6,419 nt of DNA, taken from contig CABSJA010000063.1 of the NCBI GenBank assembly GCA_902477915.1, positions 1 through 6,419 on the forward strand, given 5' to 3'. Position 1 is the first letter of the stretch. Each line of letters starts with the position of its first letter. Below are positions 4,816-6,419 of this stretch, piece after piece. The stretch is from an uncultured Veillonella sp. (GTDB lineage Bacteria > Bacillota > Negativicutes > Veillonellales > Veillonellaceae). The notes below the pieces were generated by a model, which saw only the letters and a list, made by a program, of their open reading frames with translations, was not told the origin of the DNA and did no database searches. A program made the translations under genes and the position numbers.

Positions 4816-6373
4816 ATTTAATTCTAGCGAAATGTTCCTTTGCAAATTGCATGTCTTGTACAAGTTCTAATGTACCAATATAGTTATTGTTTTGATCGCG
4901 TACAGCCATGTAGTTTACATAGAATGGACGGCCTTGTTTTTCAAGCCATACAGCCACATTATCGCGGTCACCTTTACGGAAGGAATCGATAATACCGCGT
5001 ACAATTGGTTCAACCTTTGGTGGATGGCAGGAATACACATCACGACCGATAGCTGTAGTAGGACGTTTAAATACCTTTTCACCATCGTTGAAGTAGCGGT
5101 TGATATCTTCATGGTCAACGAAGGTTACTTCCATTGGCATTGTGTTGAGCATAGCATCGAGTTGATCTACAGTTAATGTGCCACCAATTAAACCAATAGC
5201 ATTATCATCACCACTTTGTTTTGTAGTTTGTGTAGCTAATGCTGCATCAGCCTCTGACCATGCAATACGTTTTACACCAAAGATATCTTCATACTGTGCT
5301 GTATCTTTGTAGATTTGGTACCATTCTTCTTTACTGAAGTTTTCTGCACAGATTGGGAACAAGATATTTTGTTCTTTGTAGATCATTTCTTGAGCACGTG
5401 TAAGAAGCTCATCAAAACGTCTATACCAATCGTCTACACTTTGACTAGATTTTGCTAAATCGCCTAGTTGGTCGCGGATATCGCCATCAACAGTCCACAT
5501 AACCATGGACGGTCCACCGATTGCATAATCTACTTTCAATTTTGGATATAATAGGTCGCCTTTTTTAGCATAATGAACAGATACTTGGCGAACTGTATTT
5601 ACATCATCAATAGTTGCTGTTTTATCAGCTACTTTAGGGCGGATAGATTCAATCAATGCATCGAGAGCTTTATTTTCCTCTGTTAATTGGTTGAGTGGAT
5701 GACCTACAGTTTCTACCAATGTTACTACGCTCTTGCTCTTTTCTTGAGCCTCTAGAACAGCCTCTACCTTAGCATGTTCAGCATCCATTTGTTCATGAAT
5801 GGTAGAACCATGGAACAATGCAGAGTGAAGGTCGCACAATTGTTGTACCTCTTCTAAAGGTGTACCTTCGCGCATAAGACCTTGTTCGGCTTTCATGATT
5901 TCACTAGCCTCAACATGTTTGAATTGGCTCGCAAAATCTTCACGAACAGAACCAAGTTCTTCGCCTGTGCCCAAACGTTTCAAGAAGCCTTTCAATTGCT
6001 CTACACGTTCGCTATCTGTAACAGTATCGTCTACTTGAGTCTCTGCATTTTCACTGCTGTTAGATTCCACTATGTTATCAGCAGCTTTATCTGCTTCTAC
6101 TGAAGTAGCCTTAGCAGATTCCGCATCACCATGTAGGTTTGGCATTTCACCTTCCAAGGTAAAGCCAGCTTTCATAAATGCGCTCACGATATCGATCATG
6201 GATACGCCTTTCATTTTAGCCCCTTTAGGAATGGTCATAATTTTACCAACAGAGTTCAACATCACCTTATTAGTGATTTCGCTAAACCCTAAACTTTTCA
6301 TAATCTCTGTTACTTCAGGATATTCTTTTACCAAATCATATACAGATTTGGACAAATCTAATTTCTTTTCCAT
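4814..6373 (-). CDS. DUF1858-DUF438-hemerythrin-like-PAS protein, putative redox/oxygen or NO sensor
   Basis: A 519-residue soluble protein with four recognisable parts. A DUF1858 domain occupies about residues 4-71 (LSKSVYDLVKEYPE, IMTIPKGAKMKG). An acidic, low-complexity linker runs from about 82 to 122. A DUF438 domain spans about 123-195 (LKGFLKRLGTGEEL to LCDLHSALFHG). A hemerythrin-like helical domain spans about 220-355 (GHPLNQLTEEN, VHYAKKGDLLYPKL, PSMVMWTVDGDIR, IYKEQNILFP). A PAS domain spans about 399-510 (MLNTMPMEVTFVD, YSCHPPKVEPIV, GTLELVQDM). There is no membrane segment and no kinase, cyclase or DNA-binding output domain, so it may act through a partner or as an oxygen, NO or redox handling protein. 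H225 and H267 are present, but some acidic positions of the hemerythrin-like site look changed. The ATG has GAGGGG (6385-6380) 6 nt upstream. It ends against the terminator shared with the lyase gene. The architecture is confident; the ligand and output are unknown. Confidence 0.85.
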   Translation of the reverse strand: MEKKLDLSKSVYDLVKEYPEVTEIMKSLGFSEITNKVMLNSVGKIMTIPKGAKMKGVSMIDIVSAFMKAGFTLEGEMPNLHGDAESAKATSVEADKAADNIVESNSSENAETQVDDTVTDSERVEQLKGFLKRLGTGEELGSVREDFASQFKHVEASEIMKAEQGLMREGTPLEEVQQLCDLHSALFHGSTIHEQMDAEHAKVEAVLEAQEKSKSVVTLVETVGHPLNQLTEENKALDALIESIRPKVADKTATIDDVNTVRQVSVHYAKKGDLLYPKLKVDYAIGGPSMVMWTVDGDIRDQLGDLAKSSQSVDDWYRRFDELLTRAQEMIYKEQNILFPICAENFSKEEWYQIYKDTAQYEDIFGVKRIAWSEADAALATQTTKQSGDDNAIGLIGGTLTVDQLDAMLNTMPMEVTFVDHEDINRYFNDGEKVFKRPTTAIGRDVYSCHPPKVEPIVRGIIDSFRKGDRDNVAVWLEKQGRPFYVNYMAVRDQNNNYIGTLELVQDMQFAKEHFARIK

Positions 6374-6419
6374 TTTGATCCCCTCGTGTCAAAAATATTG
6401 TGTATTACTTATGTGAGTA
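6374..6419 (-). promoter_or_regulatory. Start region of the DUF438 gene with GAGGGG ribosome binding site
   Basis: GAGGGG at 6385-6380 supports the ATG at 6373. Only 34 bases further upstream are visible; they are AT-rich on the minus strand and show no convincing full promoter. A TTGACA sits next to the ribosome binding site, too close to the start to serve this gene. The promoter probably lies outside the window. Confidence 0.45.

Overview
The window looks like low-GC Bacillota chromosome, most likely a Negativicutes member such as Veillonella. This is an inference from gene types (stand-alone LUD-domain protein, GltD-like flavoprotein, MalY/PatB C-S lyase, DUF1858-DUF438-hemerythrin-PAS protein), GGAGG-type ribosome binding sites and AT-rich intergenic DNA; no rRNA or other marker is present to prove it. 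There is no tRNA, rRNA, insertion sequence or prophage gene.

Layout. The first 29 bases are the 5' end of a leftward gene with a clear ribosome binding site and promoter. A 361-bp AT-rich divergent region follows. It holds the most unusual non-coding structure here: three copies of a dyad, TTGGA-N6-TCCAA, spaced exactly 40 bp apart. Next comes a rightward LUD-domain (lactate-utilisation type) gene (391-1068), whose last 23 bp overlap a small leftward XRE-family regulator (1046-1321). A strong hairpin terminator lies at 1421-1471. A leftward GltD/GltA-like iron-sulfur flavoprotein (1668-3020) has a promoter about 200 bp upstream and a leader of roughly 165 nt that can fold. The divergent rightward gene (3472-4665) encodes a PLP-dependent MalY/PatB-type cystathionine beta-lyase. 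A tall bidirectional terminator (4726-4768) separates it from the convergent leftward 519-aa multidomain putative sensor (4814-6373).

Functional picture. The genes look like independent transcription units rather than one operon. Their likely roles are lactate or redox metabolism (LUD protein), electron transfer between NAD(P)H and an iron-sulfur flavoprotein (GltD-like), sulfur amino-acid breakdown yielding H2S, pyruvate or homocysteine, and ammonia (C-S lyase), and possible oxygen, NO or redox sensing (hemerythrin-like/PAS protein). No complete new system such as a defence island or biosynthetic cluster is evident. The points most worth following are the 40-bp-period dyad array, the long leader of the GltD-like gene, the antisense arrangement of the LUD gene and the XRE gene, and apparent changes at likely metal-ligand positions of the hemerythrin-like domain.
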